Shown here one piece after another: positions 20,241 to 32,029 of a stretch of DNA of 64,000 nt. The translations under genes were made by a program, and so were the position numbers. The DNA is from Symmetrospora coprosmae (taxonomy: Eukaryota > Basidiomycota > Cystobasidiomycetes > Symmetrosporaceae). The notes beneath the pieces were generated by a model. That model ran no database searches. It saw nothing but the letters and a program-made list of their open reading frames with translations, and was not told where the DNA came from. The stretch covers positions 124,001-188,000 of the forward strand of contig VUYT01000021.1 of NCBI GenBank assembly GCA_008802785.1, in the 5' to 3' direction. Numbering within the stretch: position 1 is the first letter of the stretch; each line of letters begins with the position of its first letter.

Positions 20241-23191
20241 CTACGGCGCTATTGCTCCAAGCTTCGGCACCACCGCTCGGAGTATCTGCTCGGTCGTCCA
20301 CCCCGCATTCTTGGGGTCCTTCGAGACCTCCTGCCAGATAGGCCCGTGCTTTGGCTCGCACGTTGTGCAGTTGTCGACGACCTTGTCCTGCTGCTCCTGC
20401 GTGCCATGCTGCTGCTCAAACTTGAGCCACCACGCCCACGTCTCGCCCAGGTCCGAGTCCGCGGCGGCGGCCTTCTCAAGCCACGAGCGCGCCTTGTCGA
20501 GCTTGCGCTCCGACCAGAACACGCGCGCGATGGTGAGGACGACGAGCGGGTCGTTGTTGGCCTTTTTAAGCGCGTCGAGCATCTTCGTCTTGCGCGCGGG
20601 CCGCGCTTCCATCCATACGCTCTCGGACCACAGCAGACCAGAGACAGGGCACTCCTGCAGCCCACGGCTCATCATCGACTTGGCCTGCGCAACGTTCCCC
20701 GCGCGCTCCTCGACGCGCACCGACTCCATCCAGATCTGGTCGCTCTTCTTGTTATGAAATCGTCCGCGCTCGAGTATCGCGCGCGCCTTGATGGCGAGGC
20801 CGGCCTTCTCCTCGAGTCGCGCTGAGAGGATCCAGAGCGGAACCGAGGTAGGGCACTTCTTGACGCCGAGTGCGTACGTCTCGCGCGCAGCCGACGTGTC
20901 GCCCAGACTAATGTCCAGGATCTGGCCCTTGATCATGTACAGTTTATCGAATGTAGGGTACTTGGCGATCCCCTGGTTGACCGTCTCGAGCGCATCCGCC
21001 GGCGAGCCGTGCTGCCGCTCGAATACGGCAGACTTCATCCAGATCCGGTCCGTCCCCGCGACTGTCCGCGCACGCAGCATGAGCTTGCGCGCCGCGTCGA
21101 GCTCTCGGTTCTCCGCCTCGAGCTTGACGGCCGCGAGCCAGATCTGCTCGCTGTCTGGGTTGGCCGCAAAGGCCTCGCCCAGGATCTCCCGCGCCCGCGC
21201 AACATCCTTGGACTGCCAGCACTCCTTTGCCGCTTTCAGCCAGAGCACCTCGGCGTGCGGACACGACTGGTATGCCCGTTGCAGAAGCGCAAGGTACGCT
21301 TCCTTCGAGCCGTGCCGCTTCTCTAGGTCGGCAGCCTTGTTCCACAAGCTTGACCGGTTCGGGAAGACTTGCAGCGCGTATGCGTAGATGGCACGCGCAG
21401 TCTCCGTCTTGCCGTCGTTTGTCATCGTCTCTGCATCCTCCAGCCACTTGTCGTACCGGTCCTCCTCGTCGATGTCGAGGAAGATGGTATTCCGCACGAT
21501 GGCCTGACACGTTGCCACGCTCCCGTTGCTTTCGCACTTTGCAGCCTCCTTCAGCCATTCGTCTCGAGGCAGCTCGACGCCAAACTTCTTGAGCGTCGCT
21601 ACCGCGTTGCCCATCAGGCCCTCCACCATGTCTCCGGACCCTTCCTGCTCCTGCAGTCGACACGCGGCTATCCAGATCTCATGTGACGTGGGAATGGCTT
21701 TCCGCGCCTTGTTGAGCACCTGTCGCGCTCGCGCGGGTACCTCCAGCCGTGCCAATGTGAGCCAAAGCTCAATTGACAATGGGATGAGCTCGACGGCGCG
21801 AGACAACAAGGCGCGCGCGTCGGAGCGCTGCTCTTCGAGCGAGACGGCCGCCTTCCACAGCTTGACGGAGTTGGGGATGTACTCGAGGGCTTTACGCATG
21901 ACGCGCTTCTTGCTGGCGTTGTCGCCCTCGAGGTCGGCTGCGGCCAGCCAGATGTTGACGCTTTGCGGGATGTGCTGGACCGCATTGGCGAGGACGACCT
22001 TTGCGTTGTCGTTCGTATTGAGCGAGGCGGCCGCGAGCCAAATCTCCTCTGAGCGCGGACACTGCTGGCACCCTTCTGCGATGAGCTTGCGCGCAGCAAC
22101 CATCCTGCCGTCGATCGACTCGAGCGACGCAGCGGCGATCCAGCCCGGTGCGTGCTTCGGGTTTGATTTGATGAGCGAGGCAAACAGCGTTCGCGCGCGC
22201 TTGGTATCGCCGATCTCGGCTTGGCTCTTTGTCGTAACGCTGTCGAGGCTGGTGAGGTAGCCCTTCGGGTCGATGGTCGTGGATGTCCCGCTTTCTTGCT
22301 GCTGCTTGTCGAGCGATAGCCCGAGCACCTTGTTCCGCGCCTCTCCGATCTCTTTGAGGTTGGTGAGGCCCCCGTCTGCTGGTGTCTGGCTCCCTCCGGC
22401 CTGCCATTTCAGGTGTCAGCTTGCTGCACGTCAGCTTAGCTTGAGTGAAGGGCACCCACCATCTGGCTCTCGTCCAGCGACGACTCGTAAGCGTTCGCAT
22501 TGCGCGATCCCACGAGTATGCTGTCTGGCACAGCGTAGCTCCTGCCTGCAAACTTGTCCTCGTTCTTCTTTCGCCGTTTACCCGTCAGGTTTGCCACTTC
22601 TGGGAGTGCGGCCCACTGGTCCTCGGACATGGCCGACAGCCCACGCTTGAGGTCGCTGAACTGCTCCTGGATGGGTGGCCGCTCCTTCCTTGCCTGCTCC
22701 GCTTCTTCCCTCTCGCGCTTCTCCCTGCGCGCCCTCCTGCGCTCGTCCATCTTCCGTTCGACCGACTCGTAGATATTGTCGGCCTCCTGGTCGTCTGCGT
22801 CGTAAGGGGTGCCTGCGAAGAGGCCGCGCTCATCCTCGGGGTCCTTGTACTGTCCTCCCGCATCGTCATCATCGTGGTCGTCCTGCCGCGACTGCCCTGG
22901 CAGTGGCTTCTCGTTGCGCGCTCTCGCCTCTGCTGCCTCGGACGACGTCGGCCCTTCTCGAGCGGGTCCGATATCTGACCGGGTGGTGAAGCCAGAGGCT
23001 CCTCGACCGAGACCAGCGACATACGAGGATGGGGCTGTCATGGACATGGTGCCAAGTGTCAGCGCGGGACTGCCTGTCCTCTCCTCTCCTCTCCTCTCCT
23101 CTCCTCCTGACCCGAATTCTGTCACTGCCGGGACAGACTCACCCTCCATGCGCAGGAAGGCATACTTGTCGCTCCTGAGGTCGGCCGCCAT
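20241..23191 (-). CDS. PRP6: Pre-mRNA-splicing factor Prp6 (U4/U6.U5 tri-snRNP)
   Basis: Scaffold of the tri-snRNP that contacts U5 and U4/U6 proteins. The N-terminal PRP1 domain shows YVAGLGRGASGFTTRSDIGP, GLFAGTPYDADDQEAD, IQEQFSDLKRGLSAMSEDQW and PEVANLTGKRRKKNEDKFA. The rest is an array of HAT half-a-TPR repeats with W-[IL]-x-x-A-x-LE spacing (GWIAAASLE, IWLAAASLN, LWLTLARLE, IWMESVRVEE and so on). Three exons: 23191-23143, 23034-22460, 22400-20241. Intron 1 (23142-23035) is 108 nt, in frame, stop-free and carries a GGAGA pentamer repeat; removing it joins RMEG/A to PSSYVAGLG. Intron 2 is 22459-22401. Length ~900 aa is normal. It is head-to-head with PEX7. Confidence 0.95.
23077..23105. 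repeat. Pentanucleotide microsatellite (CTCCT)n
   Basis: About 5.8 tandem copies of CTCCT on the plus strand, inside PRP6 intron 1 (sense-strand GGAGA). The same unit recurs at 48041-48100. Confidence 0.95.
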
Positions 23192-23581
23192 GGTGTGCGA
23201 CTGACTGAGTGTGCGTGTGCGTATACCTGGTGCTTGTGCTGCTGCTGATGCGACGTTAATCGGATGGGAGTCAAGAGGCGTTGCTCGCTCTCCCTCTGGT
23301 CACGCCGCTCGCATCCAGGAACAGCGACGGCGACGGCGACGAGGACGGCGACGAGCTCTTCGCTTCTCCATCAGGACATAGCAATCTCATGCAGTCGAAA
23401 GCAGTCCGGAGCCAGCGAGGATAGCGCACACAGAGGCATTCCCCCCTCCTCCCTTTAGAAGCTGCGAGGTCGGCCGCACCGTCGAAGAAGCCCAGGAAGG
23501 GTGGCGTGACCGCGCCTTGCACGGAAACCTCAAGAGGCCTATTGCAGCAGCAAGGAAGTAGCGGACACCATCCTCGCGTAT
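23192..23581. promoter_or_regulatory. Bidirectional promoter region PRP6/PEX7
   Basis: 390 nt between the divergent start codons of PRP6 (minus, 23191) and PEX7 (plus, 23582). It contains a short CGACGG tandem around 23327-23352. No specific factor sites are claimed. Confidence 0.5.
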
Positions 23582-25000
23582 ATGCAGAGACCTTCGATGG
23601 GCCCCGTCCTGCCAGGCGCTCCTCCGCCAGGCTCGCTGCCACCTCCGGGAGCCGGTGCAGCAGCAGGCCGTCCGCCCCGCCCGCTCCTGAACCGGATCCG
23701 CACAGAAGGCTTCGCAGGATACGCCGTCGCCTACTCGCCCTTCTTCCCAGCTACCCTCGCCGTCGCCTCTTCTGCCAATTTCGGGCTCGTCGGGAACGGC
23801 CGCCTGCACGTCTGCAACCTCGGAGCTGGTCCTGCCCGGACACCGGGTGGCGGACTGCCGGACAAGCGGTGCGTTCGCAGATTCAGGCAAAGCAGAGGAG
23901 CTCGCACTCGCATGCGCTCGTATCATGGCTGACGCGAAGCTCGCCCTCGCCCCTCCCCTTGCTGTTTGGCAGCTTCGACACGCAAGACGGCCTGTACGAC
24001 CTCGCGTGGTCTGAAGTGCACGAGAACCAAATTGCGACTGCGTCAGGAGATGGCTCCATCAAGCTGTGGGACGTGGCTTTGAATGTAGGGCGTGCAGAGC
24101 CTTCCTATCTGCTTAAGACTGTCGCTGAGACTCGCCTGCCAGGACTTCCCAATACGGAACTGGCACGAACATACGCGCGAGGTCTTTTGCGTCGACTGGA
24201 GCAATCTGCGGAAGGAGCTTTTTGCGAGCTCAAGCTGGGATCACACCATCAAGATTGTGAGCGTGCCCCGTCCATGGACTGTCATCGAGAGGTCACGAAG
24301 CTGAGACTCCATGCCCCCGCAGTGGACGCCAGACCGCCCGCATTCGGTTCAGACGATACAAGCACACAACGCCTGCGTGTATAATTCGCTCTTCTCGCCC
24401 CATTCACCTGACACGCTCGCGTCGTGCTCGTCCGATGGCCTGCTCAAGATCTGGGATCTGAAGCAGGTCGGCTCCTCCAGCGCGCTCCCTACTGGCGTGA
24501 CGCCCGCTCCCGCGGACCGAGCGAGTCTGACCATCCCCGCGCATCCAACCGAGGTTCTCTCGCTCGACTGGAACAAGTACCAGCCCAACATCATCGCGAC
24601 AGCGTCCGTGGACCGCTCCGTGCGGATACACGATCTCCGCATGGCCTCGTCATCCTCCTCGGCGTCCATGGCCGCAATGGACGCAGCGGGCCGCAGCTGC
24701 ATTGCCACCCTGCTCGGACACGACTATGCCATCCGGCGCGTCGCATGGTCGCCCCATCACGCAGATGTACTCGCAACTTCGGGCTACGACATGACGGCCC
24801 GCACGTGGCGCGTTGACGGGCTGGCGCAGGTCGGGCTCAGCCCGCCAGGCAAGGGCATGGCGATTCCGAGGTGCACAGACGTCTATGACGCGCACAGAGA
24901 GTTCGTCCTCGGACTCGGGTGGAGCTTGTTCGAACCGGGAGTGCTCGCCACGGCCAGCTGGGACCACGAAGTCCACGCATACTTGCCAAACATCGTCTAG
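23582..25000 (+). CDS. PEX7: Peroxin 7, PTS2 receptor (WD40)
   Basis: Cytosolic WD40 receptor that brings PTS2-tagged enzymes to the peroxisome. Four exons: 23582-23868, 23973-24084, 24143-24256, 24323-25000; introns all GT-AG. A Pro/Gly-rich start is followed by FAGYAVAYSPFFPATLAVAS and FGLVGNGRLHV, typical of Pex7 blade 1. Then come SFDTQDGLYDLAW-type residues (RFDTQDGLYDLAWSE here), DGSIKLWDVALN, RNWHEHTREVFCVDW, FASSSWDHTIKIW, TLASCSSDGLLKIWD, IIATASVDRSVRIHDLR, RRVAWSPHHADVLATSGYD and VLATASWDHEVHAY. Six to seven blades can be counted, and length (~395 aa) is slightly above yeast Pex7. Start 23582 fits; an in-frame ATG at 23597 is an alternative. Confidence 0.95.
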
Positions 25001-25046
25001 ACTGGGTATATCGACAGGAATGTGGTCCATACGCAGTAGCATGTCG

Positions 25047-25956
25047 TCAAATAGGCCGCTCGTTCGAGAGCTGACCCTCCTTGGTGACGGAACACACTTC
25101 CTTAAGTTTCGCTTCTTCATCCTCCTCGCCATCGGCCGCACAGAAGATGTATTGACGTGTACCGAGGTTCATGCGACTCCATCCTCCCGGAGTGTTCTCC
25201 TGCGGATACACCCCTTCGAGAAAATCGTTGTGGCTCACGAGCACGATGCAGCTCTCTGGCCTGTCGCGTAGAAACTTGCGCACCCAGAGGGCTCGCGCTT
25301 GTATGGCTTCAGATGTGGCCGCGAATTTGCCCTTCTTCGCATTCCAGTCATCGTCCAGGCGCGATAGGTCGACTTGTGTGTGTGTGCGCGCGGGGATGGA
25401 GAGATTGAGAAGAGACCTACGGGTATTAGCGAGCCATCTTACGTGTGTGCGGATCCACAGCGACAAGTCACTTACGCCCCTGGTATAGAGGGTCCTTTAA
25501 TAGATCGGCCTTGTCCAGGCCAGTATCGCACGGATCTGCGGTCATGCATGCACGAGTTCGTTAGACGGGCGTTGGGCCTCGACAAAGAAGGGTTCCACTT
25601 ACCGTTTGACGCCTCCTGAACTTCCGGCATGATGATGATTCTGTCCTTGCCAAGCCTAGCTACAGCATCTGCGTAACCGTAGAGCATCGTCTGGACCGTC
25701 CGGCGGAGAGGGCTGCAGACGATGAGCTCCGCTTGCTTGCTGACATTATCGCGAATGGACTCGTTATGCAGACGTGCTTGCTCAATGCCTTCGTCGGTCA
25801 GGAGAGCGTCCCTTATGTGTGTCTTGTCGTCTACGTTGTGGTGTCTATGGACAATCCCGCAGGCATTAAGGTGATGTCCCATCGCGTGCAGTCGATGCGG
25901 GCTGAGTGCACTCACCCCTGGCCATGGCGGGTGAAGAACAGCGTCTTCTCTGGCAT
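25047..25956 (-). CDS. Histidine phosphatase superfamily (phosphoglycerate mutase-like), copy A
   Basis: Cytosolic phosphatase of the branch-2/PMU1-like fungal group. Four exons: 25956-25916, 25844-25603, 25535-25476, 25372-25047. Exon 1 encodes MPEKTLFFTRHGQG and exon 2 continues HHNVDD, so the catalytic RHG motif and the following HNV are split by intron 25915-25845. Later motifs: ALLTDEGIEQARLHNE, VCSPLRRTVQTML, PCDTG, SRLDDDW and the second catalytic histidine in VLVSHNDFLEGV. Introns 2 and 3 are in the same positions and phases as introns 1 and 2 of copy B downstream of it on the plus axis. Substrate unknown; family members act on varied phosphoesters. Confidence 0.9.
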
Positions 25957-26354
25957 CGTACTGGAGTAAAAGAGTGGATTGGACCGAGAGTAGTAGTGCT
26001 AGGCAGAGGATGGAGGATGAGGGAGGAAAGATCAAGGAGCAAACGGAGGGCGGAGAGCAGAAGAGCGAGTACAGATATGCGAGGCGCAGCACCGGCACCG
26101 GCAAACGAATGAGCAGCTTCCATGGTCGCTTGCTAGCTGTGTGCGTGCGTGCGCGCGCGCGCTCGCGCGGGCATCAGTGGAAGGAAGGAAAAGCTCTCGC
26201 CTCGCTCGACGCCATGACGGCATGTGCGTGCGCCTGCACGTGACTGTCCCGCGGTCTTCTGCGGAGCACCACACATGGACAGGCGAGGCTGTCTGTGTGC
26301 ACACAGTGGGTACTCGTAGTGCTGTGGAGGACTGGAATTGCATTGCTCGGCTAT
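25957..26354. other. Intergenic between histidine phosphatase paralogs
   Basis: About 400 nt holding the copy A promoter and copy B 3' UTR. A GTGCGTGCGTGCGCGCGCG-type alternating purine/pyrimidine run near 26141-26166 is the only notable element. Confidence 0.5.
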
Positions 26355-27246
26355 CTACAGCGTCTCGCTCGAGGTGGGTTCGTCTCCTCCTTCCTTCGCC
26401 TCCGTCTTGATCTCCTCGAGCAGGGCCTCCTCGTCCTGTCCACTGGGATCCTTGAAGGTGAGCTTTTTGACCTCGGTGTTTGCCCAGGGCACGAACGTGC
26501 GGTCTCCATATAGGATGTTGCGGTTGATATCGCCGTGCGCAACCAGGGCAATGCACTCCTCGGGCCTCTCTCGCAGCCAGCGCCGAACGTATCGGGCGCG
26601 TGCGCTGAGCGCTTTGGTTGTCGCTGCCCACTTGCCCGCCTTGGACGTCCAGTCGTCAGACAGAGGGCTCATGTCCACTGGTATAGCACGCGAGCGGAGA
26701 TAGGGCAGTAGGCGAGCAGGTCAGCTCGCGCTCGGAAGCGAATGGCTGCCTTGAGGTTTCTCGAAGACACGCACATCCCTCGAACTCGGGGTCTTGCTCG
26801 AGCTCGGCTTGCGAGGAGCCCGTATCGCAAGGGTCTGTGCACAGTAGTAGCAAAAGGTAGTCCGCACGAGTTAGTGTGTCCTTCCGTCCCCTGCCTGCTG
26901 TTATTTCGGTTCAACAGCCAGGCACGAGAGGAGAGATGGGTTATTCTGCTCGGAGCAACTTGCAGTCATTGCACTCTTGCGCTTCAGGAAGGAGGATGAT
27001 CTTGCTCCTGCCTCCCAGCCTCTCAATGGCCTCCGGAAAGCCATCCAGCGTCGTCGCCATCGTGCGTCGCAGTGGAGACGTGACGACCAGCTGGACCTCC
27101 TTCTGCAGGCCGTTCGCAGTGGTCTCGTTCAGGTCGCGGGCTTGCTGGCGGCCAAGTGCGGTCAGGGGCGCATCGGCGATGGACCAGTCCTCCGCGACGT
27201 TGTGCTCTGCCTGTGCATGCCGCACCAGATAGATGGTCTTTGCCAT
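26355..27246 (-). CDS. Histidine phosphatase superfamily (phosphoglycerate mutase-like), copy B
   Basis: Tandem paralog of the 25047-25956 gene. Three exons: 27246-26964, 26834-26775, 26677-26355. Motifs: TIYLVRHAQAEHNVAED (catalytic RHA and HNV), PLTALGRQQARDL, VTSPLRRTMATTL, PCDTGSSQAELE, SPLSDDW and the second histidine in ALVAHGDINRNIL. Intron 1 (26963-26835) starts GCAAGT and ends CACAG: splicing at GC gives the same phase as copy A (ND-Y-PCDTG), whereas the nearby GT shifts the frame. Intron 2 is 26774-26678 (GTGCGT...CAG). Copy B has no intron inside the RHG motif, unlike copy A. Confidence 0.9.
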
Positions 27247-27381
27247 TGCTGATGACTACGGTGTTGGCCTGACGAGAAGGGAGGCCCGACACGTGCTACT
27301 GTAGTACGAGCGCGACGCAATCCGTGAAGAGGCGCAGACCGGAGCGACACATAACGTTACTCCACACTGAGGGATGCTATC

Positions 27382-30202
27382 TCACAAGGGACCTTCGAGC
27401 CGCTCTAGTGTCGCCTGCAGACCGGCTGCGCTGTCCCACTCTCCGAAACCCAGTGCAGACGAGACGTCCCCTGCTCCGCCACCCGCTGCTTCCCCTCCGA
27501 GCGTGCTGTCGAACAAGCCGAGAGACTTGAGGAAGTCGCGAGTCTCTGGGTCATCGAGCCAATTCAGATCAATCGGAGTCGCATCGTGTCCAGACGATGC
27601 AGATGGCGCGGAGCTGGATGTCGATGCAGTCCAGGGGAAGTAGGACGAAGATGCTGCTGCATCCTCCTCCTCCGGTGTCTGCTTGACCTTCGACGCGATG
27701 CGCTGCAAGACTTGACTGTAGTTCTCGCGGTTCCCTCGCGTTTGTCGGCGAGCTTCCTTGGCGTCCTGCAGGGCTTGCACCATCAGGCGCGACTTTCGGC
27801 CGAGCTGCACAAGATGGACATCAGTATTGATTTAGACTGTGGTGTCGGCCCAGAGATATTCAGACGCACAGTTCTCGCAGTGGGCGCTTCGGACTTCTCG
27901 AGCGATTTGAACAGGGCCAGAGCGGCCGGCAGATTCGCCAGCTTCTCGTCGCAAACCTCGACGCTTGACGAGGTATCGATATCGTGCATGACAGCAATGA
28001 ACAGCGTTGTGATGGCGCTCAACGCGTCTAAGCAGGAGACGGTCAACGTGCTTCAATCAGCAAGCAAACAGAGGTGCAGAAGAGCTAAGAGTATCATATA
28101 CTCACGTCTGCTGAGGAACCACACGCCAGATGTCGGCGCGTTAAGGTCGCTGAGAATCTTGATCTGTCGTAAGATTGTCTGGGCCGCGTCTACGCATGTT
28201 GACGTGGCATACTCAAATCGTGCGTCGTGATAGCCAGCTAACATATAGGGTCGGAACAGCCTGCAACGCCGCATCGCAAAGCCGCTCGTCGCCAAATGCG
28301 AGCGCCCTGAACCAGAGGACTCAGAGAGTCAGCCGGGCCTGGAGGGTCTGTTAATTATTATGATACGCCTACAGTCGTTCAAGATGGTGGGTCTAAGTAC
28401 GCCGTCACGGACGAAGTCCCCAACGCGCTCGAGGTACTCTGCTTCTAAGAGTCTCAGCGCGTTGAAGTGCTTCTCCTTTTCTGCGATGTCGGTAGGGACA
28501 GGTCCAAGATCGTGTGCCTTCTTGACGAACAGTGCCGTTGCAGCTTTTCCAACGTACACAAGCGAAGGATTGGCAGATGCTGATGGATCTGATGCGTGCG
28601 GTGGTTGGTAATCGAAATCCTCGCGGTCTAGTTCCTCCTCAGAAAATGGCCTAGGATGGGCCGTGTTAAAAACGGACTGGTTGATCATGGGCTGACGATG
28701 AATGGTAACTGAAATCCAATCCCTGACGTCCCGAAGAGTCGCGTGAGCTATCATCTATGTTGCCGAAATCGGGTGCGATGCTTACTGTGCGACGAACTCC
28801 CACCACGCGCGCACAGCCGTCTCTCTCGCGCGTAGGGAACCAGGGGGACATGACGGATCAGGATTCGGCATAACGGAGTGGTCATTTCCCAAGCGGTGCA
28901 AGCCGAGACTCATGCAGCACCCCAGCCCCTCCGAAAGATAGATCATGGCGGCAGGGACTGTCGGAGCAGGCAGAAACTGGTCAGCGAGACTGTTTCGTAC
29001 AACTATGATGAGCACGACCGCAGCCTAGCCTTACGGTCACACGCATTCTGACTGTAGAACATGCAGGCATAGAGTGTCTGAACGACGCGGATGTTTGGGT
29101 TCTTTCGCCAGTCGTGGAGTTCCAAATAGGCCTTGCCGAGCGTAGCGAGGTCATCCGAACGAAGATCTTCCCGCTGTAAATCAGTGCGTGCCTGCAAGAC
29201 GATCGCAAGGATTGTGCACAGCAAAGCAAGCCAGCATGGGTCGAATCTTCGCTCCCCCTGAGCGACGTGCCGCCAAAAGGCGTTATAGCATCGTCGCAGA
29301 TCTCCTTTGTGGACCGATCCAAAGATCCACCCCATAACATCGAAGTAGTGGGCGATGATAGGATCACAGCGCTCCCTAGGCTCAGGCGGATGTCAGCCTG
29401 GATACCGCGGAAGCGAGTCAGCCTGGAACGAGCGAGCTCTGCCTTACTTTGTTTGAATATAGCTCAGGAACTGCTCAACAAGCGTATCACGGCTGAAGTA
29501 GCTGAGCAGAGGCAGGCGGGGATTGCCCAGGAACACCTCGGCATCATCGAGGACGAGGATGGACCTGGCAGCGAAGGCTTCGAGGGTGGCCTCGCTCGTA
29601 AGTCCCTGGATGATGGGCTTGACATCCTGGATCACTCCACTTCCATCGCCACCAGCCATGACTTCTAAACTCATGGCCGCTTGCTCGACGTCACCGTCCA
29701 AGGTGAAGCCAGGTGCCATACCGGCCGCTGCAGGTTGGAGGCTATAGTAAGGAGCAGAGCTGCTACAGCTACCATGTGCGTCATCCATAGCATGGTGCTC
29801 TTCTGCTTGGCGCACAACATCTGCACTGTTCGACGCCGGGTTGATGCTCAAGACCGCTTCAATTCGGGCCAGCCGTGCCTCGAAGTGTTCGCGCAGCGCC
29901 TCTGCCGTTTTCTGAGACTGGTAGGGCTGTGTCTGAGGGGCCGAATCTTCGCTGTACCACTGGCAGGTATCCGCTATGTTCTTTCGCACGCAGGCCTCGC
30001 ACGGTATCTGACGGGAGCTATTTCGGGCGGAGTCAAAGGAGGCCCTTGGACAGTGTCAAGCAGAGCTAGGGCAGCTAACCTACCACTTGATCTTTGCCTT
30101 CTTGCATGCGCTACACGACAATGCAGCCCTGTTTCTTTTGCGCTTCTTGCTCTCGGGACCGGCCGAGCCATACGCCTCGCGACCGCCGGACGGCTCGGCC
30201 AT
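27382..30202 (-). CDS. Zn(II)2Cys6 fungal-specific transcription factor (1)
   Basis: Nuclear regulator with an N-terminal binuclear zinc cluster and a fungal-specific middle homology domain. Exon 1 (30202-30084) starts MAEPSGGREAYG and has a basic KKRKRNRAALS run, then CSACKKAKIKC. Exon 2 begins at 30017 (acceptor AAATAG), giving CSRQIPCEACVRKNIADTC, so all six cysteines are present with a short middle loop. The middle region includes FFSRDTLVEQFLSYIQ, ERCDPIIAHYFDVM, GWIFGSVHKGDL and, across 29034-28991, CD-LVRNSLADQFLPAP. Later parts are ETAVRAWWEFVAQ and DWISVTIHRQPMINQSVF. The last exon (27382 to about 27810) ends LQATLERLEGPL and contains IDLNWLDDP, an acidic tail. Many short introns; not every join was traced. 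Target genes unknown. Confidence 0.87.
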
Positions 30203-30518
30203 ATCGAACTTCTCGACGTTTCCGGATAGTGCCTTCCTAGCTGGCGCTCGTATATGCGATGAGTCTAAGCCTGTCAGGGGGAAATGCGAGAGGAAGTAGC
30301 ATTGTCACAAGCCGAGGGGATCCCCTTCGGATCCCATCCGAGGTCGGTACATATGCTCGAGATACTAGTACGCAGCTGCAACTACCCTTTCCGACCTGGC
30401 GACTTCGAAAAAGGTGTCGACGCAGCTTGTGCGTCTCAGCTACAAACGATCACCCCGCAAGCGCATTCCTCCTCACTCGCCCGATACCCGTCCTCATACG
30501 CGCAAGTCCCGCGCCAAG
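30203..30518. promoter_or_regulatory. Bidirectional promoter between Zn2Cys6 gene and orphan gene
   Basis: 316 nt between divergent starts (30202 minus, 30519 plus). Two other plus frames are open here but have no compatible splice into the downstream exon. Confidence 0.45.
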
Positions 30519-32029
30519 ATGGAGACGGCTCCGCTTCACTTGACCAAGGCGAAAGGTGCGCAATAGCGTTCGCGTGCAAAGGATGTCTGCAAATCTACGA
30601 TCTAATGCTACTATCCCTGTAGAGCGCGACGTCATAGAAGCCTTTCATCTCCTAGCTAGACAATCTCTCGCGAAAGCACGATCCGACGGCCTCATTGACG
30701 CTTCCTATGTCGAGTCGAGTACTGAGGAGGAGCTGCAGATACTTGGCCCGGCCCGTGAGCCTCGAGCACCGGCCAGGAAACACTTGAGAAACAATGGGAT
30801 TGACGCCAGCTCTCCTGACGGTTTGACCTGCCTACGCACATGGTCGCAAGTCTGCCTATTCTTCGCAGGACTCGAGTCCATCACAGATCCGCCGTCGGTC
30901 ACAGTACCGCCAACGAACTCCTCTGAGCGCGAGTTCGTTCTGTCAGTCACTTCGTGCCCGGCAACAATGCTAGGGCTATTTCGATTGTGGCAGAAGGCGG
31001 TCCCAATCTTGCAATCGCTGTCCATCGACCAACAGGCAGATGTGGCGCGGCTATTGTGCGACCTTGAACCGCAAACCAGCCCGATCACAACGCAGATGGT
31101 CAAGATCGCAGCCGATCTCAGCTCAATAGCCATAGCCATCGCTCAGCGCAAAACCTATCTCGAGCGCTACGCCTCGGACCTGGAGGATCTTATGGGCAGA
31201 CGTCCGCCTGCACCACCGCAATACACGCCTCCACAAAGCTCGCTCCAGCAGGTCTACGGGCAGGACAACAAGGAACAAAAAGAAGCGCACCCTAGGCGAC
31301 GGCCACTGCCAATACCGCCGGCAGATGAGCTTGCTCCAAGTACGCTATATCGGGTCAACAGTACTGCCTCAACATCCACACAGGCCACGGTAATGGACGA
31401 ACCGGACATTCCCGTGACAGACGATCCGGAGCTCGAAACGGTCAGGCAAACGTTCTACGCAGTACTGGCGGAGATCATCACGGATGCGCCCAGGCTTGCG
31501 ATAATGCTGCGGGAAGACCCAGCGAGGGGCATCTACACTAGTGAGACAATTGGCCGAAAGATGCACCTCGCGCATGACTGTGTGACTGATGAGCAAGAAC
31601 CCAACCGCAGGCGTTGCACTGGCCATCGTGCTGGCGGCATCGAGATGCCTAACCCGGGACGGCCAACGCGTGAGAGTGGTCGCGGCTTCGGGACAAGCCG
31701 CCTCTTACGGTCCAGAGGACGCACCTGCCTCTTTCAGGCCGCTAGTCTCCTCTCTCGTTGGCCTCGGCAAGATCCTACGAGGCTTAGAGGAAGCGGACGA
31801 TGCTGCAGCAATCGAGCGCGCCATGGCAGGTGAGGCCGACGCGCCGGGTCTTACGAGCATCGAGCGTTTGGCGCAGGAACTGGAGCTTGGCCCGGAAGCG
31901 GGAGACATCGAGCCTTCCATCCGGTCCATTGCCAACAACATCCGGCTTGCAGCGTCCGGGGTGGTACAGCTTCCCGGCTTCGCAGCCCGGACTGGTGTAT
32001 TCTCCATCTTAGCCAGCTTGTCACGATAG
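30519..32029 (+). CDS. Unrecognised protein, three exons
   Basis: No family recognised. Exon 1 (30519-30555) is METAPLHLTKAK after a CCAAGATGG start; intron 30556-30622 (GTGCGC...CTAAT...TAG) joins to ERDVIEAFHLLARQSL; exon 2 runs to 31540; intron 31541-31610 (GTGAGA...GACTGAT...CAG) joins GIYT-S to VALAIVLAASRCL; exon 3 ends at 32029. The predicted ~460-aa protein is mostly helical and soluble, with a Pro-rich linker (RRPPAPPQYTPPQ, RRRPLPIPPADE) in the middle. The second half has LIVLAAS-type helices and repeated short leucine-rich stretches. Splice phases fit in only one reading, which supports a real gene. It shares a promoter region with the Zn2Cys6 gene. Confidence 0.7.
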
